From a virus, in IMG/VR virus record IMGVR_UViG_3300005536_000004, positions 1-36,553 of that record: a stretch of 36,553 nt of DNA; one strand, given 5' to 3'. This document shows positions 22,080 through 30,442 of the stretch, one piece after another. Under the pieces are notes generated by a model. That model was not told the DNA's origin. It did not search any database and saw only the letters and a program-made list of their open reading frames with translations. The position numbers and the translations under genes are program-made. Every line of letters starts with the position of its first letter. The first letter of the stretch is position 1.

Positions 22080-22973
22080 GTGGCAGGGCATCCGAGCCCG
22101 GACCTTCCGGGTATTGACGATCCTTACTTCATCTTCGACGATCCGGCAGGAGGTATCGGCAGCTCGCCGCCGGGATCAACTCCGCCCCCGGGGCCGGGCG
22201 GTGGCCCCGGCAACTTCTTCGGAGGCCGCGCCCAGTCGCTGATGGCTCCGGTTCCGGGCGGATATTCGCCCTACGGTTACCGCCGCAGCCGGCTGCGCCC
22301 ATTCGGGTCACCGCGCATGGCGTCGCCGACGATGGGCCAGCAGGGCGGCTATGGGCCACAGGGCGGCCAGTTCGGGGGATTCCAGTCCCCGGGTGGCGCC
22401 GGCATCGGAGCCTTCAGCCCCGGGGGATCGTACGCGTCGCAGGCGCAACCCGGAGGACGCAATCCGGCGCTCCCGGCGTTCGATCCCAACAACCCGTTCG
22501 CTGGCAGCTATCCGAACCAGCTTCAGACCACCGAGGACATCATGGGCTACCTGCTGCGCCAGTACGCGCAGGGCGGCGGCTTCGATCCGATGGGCGATCC
22601 GCGCATCACGGCGCGTCTGCGCGAGCGTGCGATTGGCGACACCAATGCCCAGCAGCATGCGGCGCGGGTCGGGCTGATCGGGCGCTCCGACGTGGACCCG
22701 AGCACGTTCGGATTCCAGAGCCTGATGGGGGACCTCAACTCACAGGGGAACGTGGCGCGGATGACGGGCGATGCGGAGCTTCAGCAGGCGCTGGCGATGC
22801 AGCAGTTCTACCAGAACCTGTTCGGGCAGTCGGCGCTCGGAACGCAGAATGCGCAGGCGGCGCGCGAGCAGGCGGCGCACCAGGGTCGTATCCAGCGCGG
22901 CCTTCAGGGCGGCGGATTCGATTGGGGCGGCTTTGCGGGCGGTGCCGGAAAGCTGGCGGGGGCCTTCTTCTGA
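22080..22973 (+). CDS. Gly/Pro-rich virion protein (297 aa)
   Basis: GTG 22080 lies 15 bases after the nozzle stop with a purine-rich GAGGGGGTGA ahead. The first half is Gly, Pro, Ser and Gln rich (disordered), for example GGYGPQGGQFGGFQ, the second half helical (DIMGYLLRQYAQ, ELQQALAMQQFYQNLFGQ). An internal or ejected virion protein is likely. It ends in TGATG with the next gene. Not recognised otherwise. Confidence 0.72.
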   Translation: MAGHPSPDLPGIDDPYFIFDDPAGGIGSSPPGSTPPPGPGGGPGNFFGGRAQSLMAPVPGGYSPYGYRRSRLRPFGSPRMASPTMGQQGGYGPQGGQFGGFQSPGGAGIGAFSPGGSYASQAQPGGRNPALPAFDPNNPFAGSYPNQLQTTEDIMGYLLRQYAQGGGFDPMGDPRITARLRERAIGDTNAQQHAARVGLIGRSDVDPSTFGFQSLMGDLNSQGNVARMTGDAELQQALAMQQFYQNLFGQSALGTQNAQAAREQAAHQGRIQRGLQGGGFDWGGFAGGAGKLAGAFF

Positions 22974-24190
22974 TGGCATGGCCCTACGACATGCTGGACC
23001 CCAACGACCCGGCCGGGGCCGATCTGCGGTTCCTCGACGCCCTGCCGCCTCAGTTCATGGAGCAGGGCGGATTCGACCCGTCGCTGGGCGGCATGGTGCC
23101 AGGATTCGGCGGGCAGGCTCCGAGCATGGCGCCGCCCGACTTCGGTCCGACCAACGAGCAAGGGATGCCGAGCGACTTCTGGGCGCGGCTGGCGCAGATC
23201 TCTGGCGCACAGCCATTCTCGTTCAATCCCGGCCACCGCCCGACCGGGATCGAGGTCCTGCTGGCCGGGCTCGCCGGCTTCGGCAACGCCAAGGCGATGC
23301 AGGGCGCGCGCCGCGTGGCCACTGTCGAGGACCGCAACAAGCAGGCGCGCGAGAACGCCAAGGCGCTGGCCGAGCATCGCTGGCGCGAGCGCGAGAACCA
23401 GCGCCAGCGCGAGGCGGTGCGCGGGAACATCGAGGCGACGCAGCGGGCAATCTCCGGGCGCAAGGGGGAGGACGGCGAGCCCCTGGTGCAGGTCGTCGGG
23501 CCGGACGGAAAGCCGATGTGGACGAAGCGGTCTGAGGCGGCCGGAAAGCGCGCACCGGAAACCGGGCTCGTTCAGATCGAGGGGCCGAATGGACCGATGT
23601 ATGTCCGGCAGCCAACGGCCGTCGGACAGTCACCGCCCGCGAAGGCTGAACCATCCGAAAAACTCAAGCCGCCCACGGCTGCGGAGCGCGGAGACCTGAT
23701 CTACGACGTTGGCCTGCTCAAGCAGCTCGGCGACGTTCGCTCTGGATTCCGCCCTGAGTATGTGGGTCCCGGCATTGGGTTGGCCAGGGGGCTGGCGCGC
23801 AAGGGGGGAATGATTCGCGGCCGCCAGGAAGGTGCCTTCCGGGCTTCGCTCGCGGGGATTAGGAATCAGATTCTCAAGATGCGTAGCGGCGGCGCGGTGA
23901 CACCGGGCGAGGCCCAGAGGCTGCTTGATGAGTTGCCGACCGAGAACGACGAGGCCACCAACTTCATGAGCAAGCTCGACCAGTTCGAGGAGTCTGCGCG
24001 GTACATCGCCAACACGCGACGGGAAACGATGTCATCGACCGGGGTTGATCTGAGCAGGTTGCCCGCGCTGCCGACCGGGCGGCCGGCGGGCGGGACCGTC
24101 AAACTCAAGGCGCCGGACGGCTCGATCAAGGAAGTTCCTGCCAACGAGGCGGCGCACTACAAGGCGCTGGGCGCGGTGGAGGTCAGGTAG
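22973..24190 (+). CDS. Internal virion protein, helical (405 aa)
   Basis: Starts at ATG 22973 in a TGATG overlap; a longer frame to 22922 would overlap the previous gene. Disordered Gly/Pro N-terminus, then a long Arg/Glu helix (DRNKQARENAKALAEHRWRE), a beta segment with repeated G-x-P-M motifs (GPDGKPMW, GPNGPMYV), and a helical C-terminus ending with KALGAVEVR. Such segments suggest an ejection protein stored in the capsid. TAGTG couples it to the next gene. Confidence 0.72.
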   Translation: MAWPYDMLDPNDPAGADLRFLDALPPQFMEQGGFDPSLGGMVPGFGGQAPSMAPPDFGPTNEQGMPSDFWARLAQISGAQPFSFNPGHRPTGIEVLLAGLAGFGNAKAMQGARRVATVEDRNKQARENAKALAEHRWRERENQRQREAVRGNIEATQRAISGRKGEDGEPLVQVVGPDGKPMWTKRSEAAGKRAPETGLVQIEGPNGPMYVRQPTAVGQSPPAKAEPSEKLKPPTAAERGDLIYDVGLLKQLGDVRSGFRPEYVGPGIGLARGLARKGGMIRGRQEGAFRASLAGIRNQILKMRSGGAVTPGEAQRLLDELPTENDEATNFMSKLDQFEESARYIANTRRETMSSTGVDLSRLPALPTGRPAGGTVKLKAPDGSIKEVPANEAAHYKALGAVEVR

Positions 24191-25473
24191 TGGCTGACTG
24201 GTTTGAGAAGAATAAGCCGCAGAAGTCCGACGACTGGTTCGCCCAGAACGCCGCCGACACGACGGCTGACGGCACGCCTCGCGGCGCCATGACGCCTGAG
24301 CAGATGTTCGGGCCTCGAGCGATGACGAACCGCTGGCTGCGGGTGTTGCCCTTCCTGACTGGCGCGGGGGGCGCGATTCTGCCGCCACCGTTCGGCGGCA
24401 TTGCCGGCGCGACCGGCGGCGGCATGTTGGGGTCGGCGATGGAACGCGGGCTTGCGGGCCAATCGCTGAACCTCGCCGACCCCAACGTCCGCATGGACAT
24501 CGAGCGGGCCGGGATTAACCAGGGGTTGCTCCAAGCGCCGGCATCGGCCATCGGCAAGGTCGGTGGCGGTCTGATGGGCCTGCGCGACTGGTCCCGCAAC
24601 CGGGCGGTCGGGCAAGCCATCAAGGAGATCAACGAGCCCATGGTCGCCGGCCGGGCGGCTAAACGCGCCGCGCTGGCTAAGGAGGTCCCGGCCGCCTCAG
24701 CGGCCCGCCAGCAGGCGGCGGCGGCCACCAAGGCAGAGATCGCCAGCTCGCCCGCAACGTTTGGCGACAATGAGGTCGCGGATCGCATCATCGCTGAGCG
24801 CGAGGCGCGATTCGGGGTCACGGCCAGCCCCAAGGTGAGGCAACAGATTCGTCTCGACGTGGCTCGGCGCCATGCCTCCGTTCTGCCGCGCCACACGGGG
24901 CGGCTGATCGGTCGTGGCAAGGCGGGCCAGTATGACGCGCCCACGGCCCAGATTGCCAAGCAGGCGTTCGATGATCTGGTGCGCGCCGCCCACACCGGGG
25001 TTGAGGGCGGCATTCGCCCCAAGCCGGGCATCGACATGGACATCGCGAACGCTTGGCGCAGCCTGATCGAGGAGCGCATCCCGAACGTGGGCGAGTTGAA
25101 TCAGGCGACGCGCGGTGCGATCAAGGCAGAGCAATCGGTCAAGAAGCTCCAGAAGGGAATGCCCACTGAGGAGGCGGCGAGAGTGCGCATGCAGGAGCGT
25201 GATGCGGCGACGCGGGCCAAGGTGCTCGCCAATCGATCCGCCAATCCGATCACGCTGATGCGCGGCCTGGTGAGGCCGGGCCAGATGGTGACGCCCGGAT
25301 TCGGCTATCGACCCGGGACGGCAACCGAGTTTGGCGGCAAGGTCGGCGAGATGCTGGCATCGGCTCCGGCTGAGGGCACGGCCTTCGCGCTGCCTCGCGG
25401 GCTGGCGCTGTACCTCGAAATGCTTCGTCAACAGCAGCAGAACGAACCGCCCGTCTATGGGGCACCACAATGA
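24190..25473 (+). CDS. Internal virion protein with membrane-active segment (427 aa)
   Basis: GTG 24190 shares the G of the upstream TAG. The N-terminal WFEKNKPQKSDDWFAQN repeats the W-F-x-x-N motif twice. A Gly-rich hydrophobic stretch (FLTGAGGAILPPPFGGIAGA) around residues 54-73 could insert in the host membrane during DNA entry. The rest is a long helical, Arg/Ala-rich region. It is a probable ejection protein. ATGA at the end couples it to the secreted protein frame. Confidence 0.72.
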   Translation: MADWFEKNKPQKSDDWFAQNAADTTADGTPRGAMTPEQMFGPRAMTNRWLRVLPFLTGAGGAILPPPFGGIAGATGGGMLGSAMERGLAGQSLNLADPNVRMDIERAGINQGLLQAPASAIGKVGGGLMGLRDWSRNRAVGQAIKEINEPMVAGRAAKRAALAKEVPAASAARQQAAAATKAEIASSPATFGDNEVADRIIAEREARFGVTASPKVRQQIRLDVARRHASVLPRHTGRLIGRGKAGQYDAPTAQIAKQAFDDLVRAAHTGVEGGIRPKPGIDMDIANAWRSLIEERIPNVGELNQATRGAIKAEQSVKKLQKGMPTEEAARVRMQERDAATRAKVLANRSANPITLMRGLVRPGQMVTPGFGYRPGTATEFGGKVGEMLASAPAEGTAFALPRGLALYLEMLRQQQQNEPPVYGAPQ

Positions 25474-25487
25474 GAGGGAGGACGAGC

Positions 25488-26231
25488 ATGCGGATGAGAC
25501 TGGCATTGCTCGCGCTGCTCGTCGCAGCGCCGGCATGGGGTGCGGGATCACAGGGCCAGGACGGCAAGTCGGCGCGCGGGCAGATGGAGGTGCCGGTCGT
25601 CGGTGGGTGGTATCGCTCCGATACTACGTACCGGGCGGAGACCATGGACGCCAATGGCAATCTCTACACGCGCGAGTCTGCGCCGATCTTCGATCAGAAC
25701 GGCGTGTCGCAGGCGGTCATCAACAATAGCGGCCTCGCCGTGGCCGGGCTCGATTCATCGGCCGTTATCGACGTTCACAAGTACCGGGTCGTGGGGCTGT
25801 TTATCAAAGGCGTTCCGAGCACCGGCACAGGCGGGATCAACCGCTTCGCGTTCCAGATTCGGGCACACCTGAACGGCCAGTCCGACTCGTCCAGCACATT
25901 CGCATGGTATCCGCAGGTGTCGGCCAACGCGGGCGCCGGAGTGGCGGCCGCAGGGGCTGATGTCGATACGCTCTACCGTCTCGGGCACCTCATCACCCCA
26001 GCCGCGACCACGCTTGGATCGGGCGAGTTCTCGGTGGTGTTCAATCGGGTGCGGAACGCTCCGGCCAACGGCGTGGCCGCAACCATTCGCCAGTATCCGA
26101 GCGGCATCTACCTCCAGCTCTCCAGCGTGTTCGGTTGTGACTTCTGGGCTCCGTACATGAGCGTGCGGGTCGCCAATCTCGTGGGGCCGACATGTGCGAT
26201 CACGGTCCATATCGTCGGGACGCCGCTTTGA
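25488..26231 (+). CDS. Secreted beta-rich protein with Sec signal peptide (247 aa)
   Basis: The start ATG at 25488 has GAGGGAGGAC directly upstream; an in-frame ATG at 25470 in the previous ATGA junction is the alternative and would add six residues. MRMRLALLALLVAAPAWG is a signal peptide with cleavage near AWG|AG. The mature part is beta-rich (KYRVVGLFIKGVPS, RFAFQIRAHLNG, PYMSVRVANLVG, ITVHIVG), resembling in style the secreted product at 11876-12514. It probably forms a surface or virion beta-sandwich. It is TTGA-coupled to the next secreted protein. Confidence 0.78.
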   Translation: MRMRLALLALLVAAPAWGAGSQGQDGKSARGQMEVPVVGGWYRSDTTYRAETMDANGNLYTRESAPIFDQNGVSQAVINNSGLAVAGLDSSAVIDVHKYRVVGLFIKGVPSTGTGGINRFAFQIRAHLNGQSDSSSTFAWYPQVSANAGAGVAAAGADVDTLYRLGHLITPAATTLGSGEFSVVFNRVRNAPANGVAATIRQYPSGIYLQLSSVFGCDFWAPYMSVRVANLVGPTCAITVHIVGTPL

Positions 26232-28240
26232 CGGCGCGGAGCGTCGTAGCGGCGCTGCTGATTCTCTGCTGCGCGAGCATTGCTGAGGCTGGGCGCGGCA
26301 TGGTGATCTCGGGCTACCTGAACGATGCGGTAGGCGAACTGCCGCCCAACAACGACCGCATGCTCAAGCTGGTGACGAACCTGCTTGACCGTGGCGGGGC
26401 CGACTACCGCATCGTCGAGATGCGCAACGTCAAGACCGAGTTCTTCCGCACCGGGCAGATGGTATGGAACTTCGGCACGGCAGGGGCCTATGCCGAGCAG
26501 TTCGATTGGGTGGTGCACGTCAACGCGGCGCTGGGCGCTGGCGGGTATGCCAGCACATTCGCTTCATACCGGCCCGACAGCACGCTCAAGAACGGCAGCA
26601 CCAAGGCCCCGACGGTGCCACAACTGTTCCTTGCCACCAACGCGCATGCGCTTATCAACGGTGACAACACGGCACTGCTCGCGGACGCAGCCTCGGCGGG
26701 CGCCTGCACCACCGGCGTCAGTGGCGGAACCGTGACCGGGGCTGGGCGTGGCGGCTACCTGGCCACCGACCCCTCGGTGCGATGGCTCAACAGCACCTAC
26801 TCCGAATCCTTCGTCAAGAACGGGACCAGCCCGGCCGGCGGCTGGCGGGCTCTGGTTGGTGCCAGTATCCCGAACCTTGAGGCACGCTCTCCCAGCAACC
26901 GTGATGACGATGTGTGCCGCTGGTGCGACAGCATGGTTGTGTCGGCGAGTGCCGAGACGGTCTACGTATTTGAGCGCATGATGAACCACATCACCGGGGC
27001 CAAGCCGGTCGTGTTCGCCATGATGGCCGGGGCCGGGCTCAACAACGATTCACTGTACGACGCTGGCACCAGCACCACGCGCCCGGTCGCTGAGGGCGAG
27101 GTCGGGATCGCCCTCATGGCGCTCGCACGGCTCGACAGCCTGACCAGCGGGGGCGTGTTCACTCGCCCCATCAAGGTTGCGCTCACCATCGACGGTGCAT
27201 TCTCCTACAACGCGCGCATGCACCCGCGCGGCATCCTCAAGGCGGATTCGGCCACGTTTGACGGCAGCATGGACTCGCTGGCCACGCTCAGCATTCCGGC
27301 CACGTTCGGGGTCAACATAGATTCCGTGGCCGCGAATGCGGAGTGGAAGCGGTGGCTCGCCAAGGTGCCCAAGGCGCGCTTCTCGCCGCAAAACTGGACC
27401 GGGATTTCGGACTCAACCGCCAACAGCGACGGCGCATCGTTCCTGCATCCGGTGGACATCATGGGGCGCTATCGCCGCCGGATCGCGTTCGGCGACTCGT
27501 CGGCCGCCGGCAAGGATACGAGCCTGTGGGCGCTACTGCGTGGCGGACGGTTCAAGTGTGACTCGGTCTGGCCCGGACGCTCATCCGGCTTCCTGATGGC
27601 CCCGGATGACGACTGGAGCCCGCTCGGCATGAACGGGAGCGGCACGGCGCCGGGCGTCGATTCGGTTGTGTTCGCCATCGCGCGGGCTGGATTCAGCGGC
27701 GTGCGGGTCAACAGCGGCGACCCGGACCATGATGCCAACTACTTGCGCTCCAACCCTAAGGGCTACTACAACGCGCAGGGCTGGTATTCAGGATCGCGCG
27801 GCACGCGGCTCAAGCTGCTCGCCTATCCCGGCTACGGGCGTGCCGGAGCGGTCCACAACTTCGCGCATACCGACTCGGCGGCCCCCATTGACAGCTCGCG
27901 CTTTGGGATGATCTACCAGGACTTGAACCGCGCATGGGTCGGCATCACGCAGCGCCAGGACACCAACTACGACACATGGCCGTTCGACAATGGGCCGGGG
28001 GGCGGGGTTTCCCGCACCTGGGATGGCGTCTGGCTCAACCAGAAGGACCGCGTCTTTCCACAGCACTATCGGGGCTCGATCGTGCGCATGAGCGCCAACG
28101 ACTTCTCGGGCGACCCGGCGCGACCGACGCGGCGCGGCTGGTGGGTCGTGAAGTCGTTAGCGAACGAGTTCAAGGCGATCAACCGCCTCGCGGGAAGGAC
28201 CATCATCGAGTGGGCCTACCCAGAAGATTGTCTACCGTGA
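26228..28240 (+). CDS. Large secreted protein, possible carbohydrate-active enzyme (670 aa)
   Basis: Initiated at TTG 26228 in a TTGA overlap. The N-terminus TARSVVAALLILCCASIAEA is a signal peptide. The mature part is long, with Asn/Asp/Gly-rich turns; residues about 316-350 (VALTIDGAFS and later LATLSIPATFGVN) resemble the start of polysaccharide-deacetylase (NodB-like) domains, where TFDDG would be expected, so the catalytic motif is degenerate or I am wrong. HNFAHTDS and DDDWSP are other candidate metal or acid residues. It could act on host capsule or cell wall outside the cell, or be a tailspike-type protein. Confidence 0.72.
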   Translation: MTARSVVAALLILCCASIAEAGRGMVISGYLNDAVGELPPNNDRMLKLVTNLLDRGGADYRIVEMRNVKTEFFRTGQMVWNFGTAGAYAEQFDWVVHVNAALGAGGYASTFASYRPDSTLKNGSTKAPTVPQLFLATNAHALINGDNTALLADAASAGACTTGVSGGTVTGAGRGGYLATDPSVRWLNSTYSESFVKNGTSPAGGWRALVGASIPNLEARSPSNRDDDVCRWCDSMVVSASAETVYVFERMMNHITGAKPVVFAMMAGAGLNNDSLYDAGTSTTRPVAEGEVGIALMALARLDSLTSGGVFTRPIKVALTIDGAFSYNARMHPRGILKADSATFDGSMDSLATLSIPATFGVNIDSVAANAEWKRWLAKVPKARFSPQNWTGISDSTANSDGASFLHPVDIMGRYRRRIAFGDSSAAGKDTSLWALLRGGRFKCDSVWPGRSSGFLMAPDDDWSPLGMNGSGTAPGVDSVVFAIARAGFSGVRVNSGDPDHDANYLRSNPKGYYNAQGWYSGSRGTRLKLLAYPGYGRAGAVHNFAHTDSAAPIDSSRFGMIYQDLNRAWVGITQRQDTNYDTWPFDNGPGGGVSRTWDGVWLNQKDRVFPQHYRGSIVRMSANDFSGDPARPTRRGWWVVKSLANEFKAINRLAGRTIIEWAYPEDCLP

Positions 28241-28287
28241 GCCGGCCCGTGCGGGCACACTCCCTACGCTCAACCAAGGAGGCCCCT

Positions 28288-28368
28288 GTGTTCTCGCTTC
28301 GGCACCCTACCGCGACGCCGAGCGTGCGTGATTGGCACAGTCCCTTCGCCCGCATGGAGCCGGCATGA
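28288..28368 (+). CDS. Short ORF with perfect ribosome site before the endolysin (26 aa)
   Basis: AAGGAGG (28276-28282) lies five bases before GTG 28288. The 26-residue product ends S-P-F-A-R-M-E-P-A and its TGA overlaps the endolysin ATG. An in-frame GTG at 28237, overlapping the stop of the secreted gene, would give 43 residues. Its main role may be translational coupling of the lysin. Confidence 0.45.
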   Translation: MFSLRHPTATPSVRDWHSPFARMEPA

Positions 28369-28856
28369 CTCCCGAGGCCGTGGTCGAGCGTGCGTTCCGC
28401 TGCGTCGGGCGCGGCTGCGTCTACCGGCTCGGCAAGGGCGGCATGCGCCCCGAGGCCGAGCACCCATGGGTCATCGAGGACGGGCACTCGCTGTGCGACT
28501 GCTCGGGACTCGCCATGTGGGGGGTCGGACTATCGCGCTTTCAAGACCCGCTTTGGTACGACACGACTCGGATCGTGACGGATGCCGTCGGAGAGAATGC
28601 TCTGTTCCGGCGCGTCGAACTCATCGAGTCACGCCCGTCGGATCTGATCGTCTACGGCGACCCGCCGGGCAAGAAGGGCGGGCAGGGCCACGTCGGGATC
28701 ATCGTTCAATGTGGACTCGCTGGCCCAGTGTCTGTGGTGCACTGTAGCTCTGGAAACCAACGGCACAACGGCGACGCAATCGGCGCCGGGGGGGCTGAGT
28801 TGTGGCTGTCGCGCGGCGGAATCGTTGCGCGCTGTCTGAGGGTGGAGGCCGCTTGA
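28365..28856 (+). CDS. NlpC/P60-like endolysin
   Basis: A 163-residue peptidoglycan hydrolase. C46 in CDCSGLAMW is the expected nucleophile, H109 in GQGHVGIIV the catalytic histidine, and H126 in VVHCSSGN the likely third residue, the order seen in NlpC/P60 cysteine endopeptidases. No signal peptide is visible, so release through a holin is expected; holin-like genes follow. The ATG at 28365 overlaps the preceding stop (ATGA). Confidence 0.85.
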   Translation: MTPEAVVERAFRCVGRGCVYRLGKGGMRPEAEHPWVIEDGHSLCDCSGLAMWGVGLSRFQDPLWYDTTRIVTDAVGENALFRRVELIESRPSDLIVYGDPPGKKGGQGHVGIIVQCGLAGPVSVVHCSSGNQRHNGDAIGAGGAELWLSRGGIVARCLRVEAA

Positions 28857-29173
28857 ACCTTGAGCAAATGCTTCAGATCGTCCAGATGGGGGTCAGCTTC
28901 CTCGCTTTCGGCGGCATCGTGTTCGGTATGGGCCGCATGGCCGAGCGTCTGAACGGCGTCGAGCGCAGCAACGGCAAGACCGAGATCAAGCTGGACGGGT
29001 TGAAGGAATCGCTGTTTGGTGCCGACGGGTCGGACGGCGTGTTCCTGCGGCGGAGCGAGTTCCGCGAGGCGATTGATACGATGATCCGCGAGCGCGAGGC
29101 ACAGGACCGCAGGATGGGCGAGATATCTCACGACATCGGTGGCCTGCGTGAAAGGATCGGGCGTGCGTCGTGA
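28853..29173 (+). CDS. Membrane protein with coiled coil, lysis cassette (106 aa)
   Basis: Starts at TTG 28853 in TTGA overlap with the lysin. One hydrophobic helix (VSFLAFGGIVFGMG, about 13-26) is followed by a coiled-coil-like soluble region (RLNGVERSNGKTEIKLDGLK, IDTMIREREAQDRRMGEI). The topology (N-terminal span, then helical domain) suits a spanin- or holin-like part. The next gene, coupled by GTGA, has the same design. Confidence 0.7.
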   Translation: MNLEQMLQIVQMGVSFLAFGGIVFGMGRMAERLNGVERSNGKTEIKLDGLKESLFGADGSDGVFLRRSEFREAIDTMIREREAQDRRMGEISHDIGGLRERIGRAS

Positions 29174-29559
29174 CCGTGCGCCGCAGGAGAAAGAAGCGCC
29201 ACCGGCTCAACCCGCTCGCGTACCTAACGCCCGAGCTGTTCGCACAGGTGACGAAAGTAGTCGCGCTCTGTGCCGCCGCCGCCGCGCCCTCGGTGATGGT
29301 CAGCCAACAGAGCGCCCAGAAGGTGGAGGCGTCTGAGGAGCAGGTCGGCTACGCGAACGCGAACACCAACGCGGCGCTGGGTATCATTGCCGTGATGGCA
29401 TCGAAGATCGACAGCCTTGAAGGGCGGGTGAGCAAGCTGGAGCGGGAGGCGGCGCGGACCCGGCGCATTCTGCCCGAGGGCATGGTGGGGCCGGAGGTGC
29501 CGCCGGGCTGGACCTTCCAGCCGGTGGTGAAGCGGAAGAAGTGGCTCGGGCTGTTTTGA
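29170..29559 (+). CDS. Membrane protein with coiled coil, lysis cassette (129 aa)
   Basis: GTG 29170 in a GTGA overlap. A strongly basic N-terminus (VRRRRKKRHR) precedes a hydrophobic helix (LFAQVTKVVALCAAAAAPSVMV), then a helical coiled coil (MASKIDSLEGRVSKLEREAAR) and a Trp/Pro tail. Basic N-terminus and single span indicate N-in topology, with the coiled coil in the periplasm. With the previous gene it may form a spanin-like pair. Confidence 0.7.
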   Translation: MTVRRRRKKRHRLNPLAYLTPELFAQVTKVVALCAAAAAPSVMVSQQSAQKVEASEEQVGYANANTNAALGIIAVMASKIDSLEGRVSKLEREAARTRRILPEGMVGPEVPPGWTFQPVVKRKKWLGLF

Positions 29560-29574
29560 CGAAAGGGGGTGGCG

Positions 29575-29856
29575 ATGAGTCCACAGGAGCTACAGTTGCT
29601 CGGCGGCATGGTGATGGGGTGGCTGGTCCAGCAGTTCATGCGCGCGCCGAAAAAGGTGCCCGCATGGCTCGGTTACGTGGCCATCGCCGTGGTCGGCACG
29701 CTCGTCTACGTCTGGATCACGCCGGACGTGATGGAGACGCTGGCCAAGAGTTGGCGGGTCGCCGTTGCCGGACTCGTCACCTTCCTGTTCCAAGTGCGCG
29801 GGCAGGCGAGCGCGTCGTCCGACGCGAAGCTCGCCAAGCCCACGGATTCGCTCTAG
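29575..29856 (+). CDS. Holin candidate (93 aa)
   Basis: ATG 29575 is preceded by AAAGGGGGT; GTG 29569 would add two residues. Two hydrophobic helices (WLGYVAIAVVGTLVYVWI and VAVAGLVTFLFQV) are separated by a short loop with an Asp/Glu turn, and an N-terminal amphipathic region (GGMVMGWLVQQFMRA) may be a third. A two- or three-span membrane protein beside the endolysin is a holin candidate. Confidence 0.75.
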   Translation: MSPQELQLLGGMVMGWLVQQFMRAPKKVPAWLGYVAIAVVGTLVYVWITPDVMETLAKSWRVAVAGLVTFLFQVRGQASASSDAKLAKPTDSL

Positions 29857-29864
29857 GAGGCCTC

Positions 29865-30176
29865 ATGCGTCGCATTGCTCTATTCGTGCTGTTCTTCGGG
29901 GTGCTGTCCGTCCCGGCGTTCGCTCAGGACCCGGCCCCGGTCAGCCTCGCCGACTTCACCGCCCGCACCCAGGTTGGCATCGGCTTTCAGCGTGAGTGGG
30001 TCACGGGCACCGGAGACGAAATCTACGCGCCCAAGGCATCGTGGGTCGCGGTGGTCCCGGTCAGCTTCAACCTCACGCCCTCGACCGATGCCATCGGGCA
30101 GGCGGCCTACAACATGACCACCAAGAGCACGCGGCTGGTGCTCGGCGTCCGCGTGGTCCTGTTCGGGAAGAAGTAA
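29865..30176 (+). CDS. Small secreted beta-strand protein in the lysis cassette (103 aa)
   Basis: AGGAGG precedes ATG 29865. Signal peptide MRRIALFVLFFGVLSVPAFA with cleavage at AFA|QD. The mature 80 residues have alternating hydrophobic strands (RTQVGIGFQREWV, SWVAVVPVSFNLTPS) and end with LVLGVRVVLFGKK, a pattern like outer-membrane beta-hairpins. It lies after the holin candidate. A role at the outer membrane during lysis is possible, as is a virion or surface role. Confidence 0.7.
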   Translation: MRRIALFVLFFGVLSVPAFAQDPAPVSLADFTARTQVGIGFQREWVTGTGDEIYAPKASWVAVVPVSFNLTPSTDAIGQAAYNMTTKSTRLVLGVRVVLFGKK

Positions 30177-30179
30177 CCC

Positions 30180-30440
30180 ATGGCCAAGACCTATGCTGAA
30201 GCACTCGCAGAGATCAAGGCGCAGTACGGCATCGCCAGCGACCTCATCGACAAGAAGCTGGAGAGGCTCATCACCGCCTCGGACGGCGCGCCGCTCGCGG
30301 GCGACATCCTCGCGCTGATCCAGAGTCAGATCACCCCGGCCAATGTCGGCTTCCGGCTGGGCGAAGTTGCCAGCGAGCTGGCCTCGCTCATCAAGAGCGG
30401 GAAGTCGGTGCCAAAGAAGAACCGCTCGGCGCTGGCCTGA
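30180..30440 (+). CDS. Hypothetical 86-aa helical protein
   Basis: The ATG follows the previous stop by three bases, with GGAAGAAG upstream. The sequence is helical and soluble (YAEALAEIKAQYGIASDLID, FRLGEVASELASLIKSG) with a Lys-rich end. It has no recognisable family and lies between lysis and the secreted beta-helix protein. Confidence 0.72.
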   Translation: MAKTYAEALAEIKAQYGIASDLIDKKLERLITASDGAPLAGDILALIQSQITPANVGFRLGEVASELASLIKSGKSVPKKNRSALA

Positions 30441-30442
30441 CC

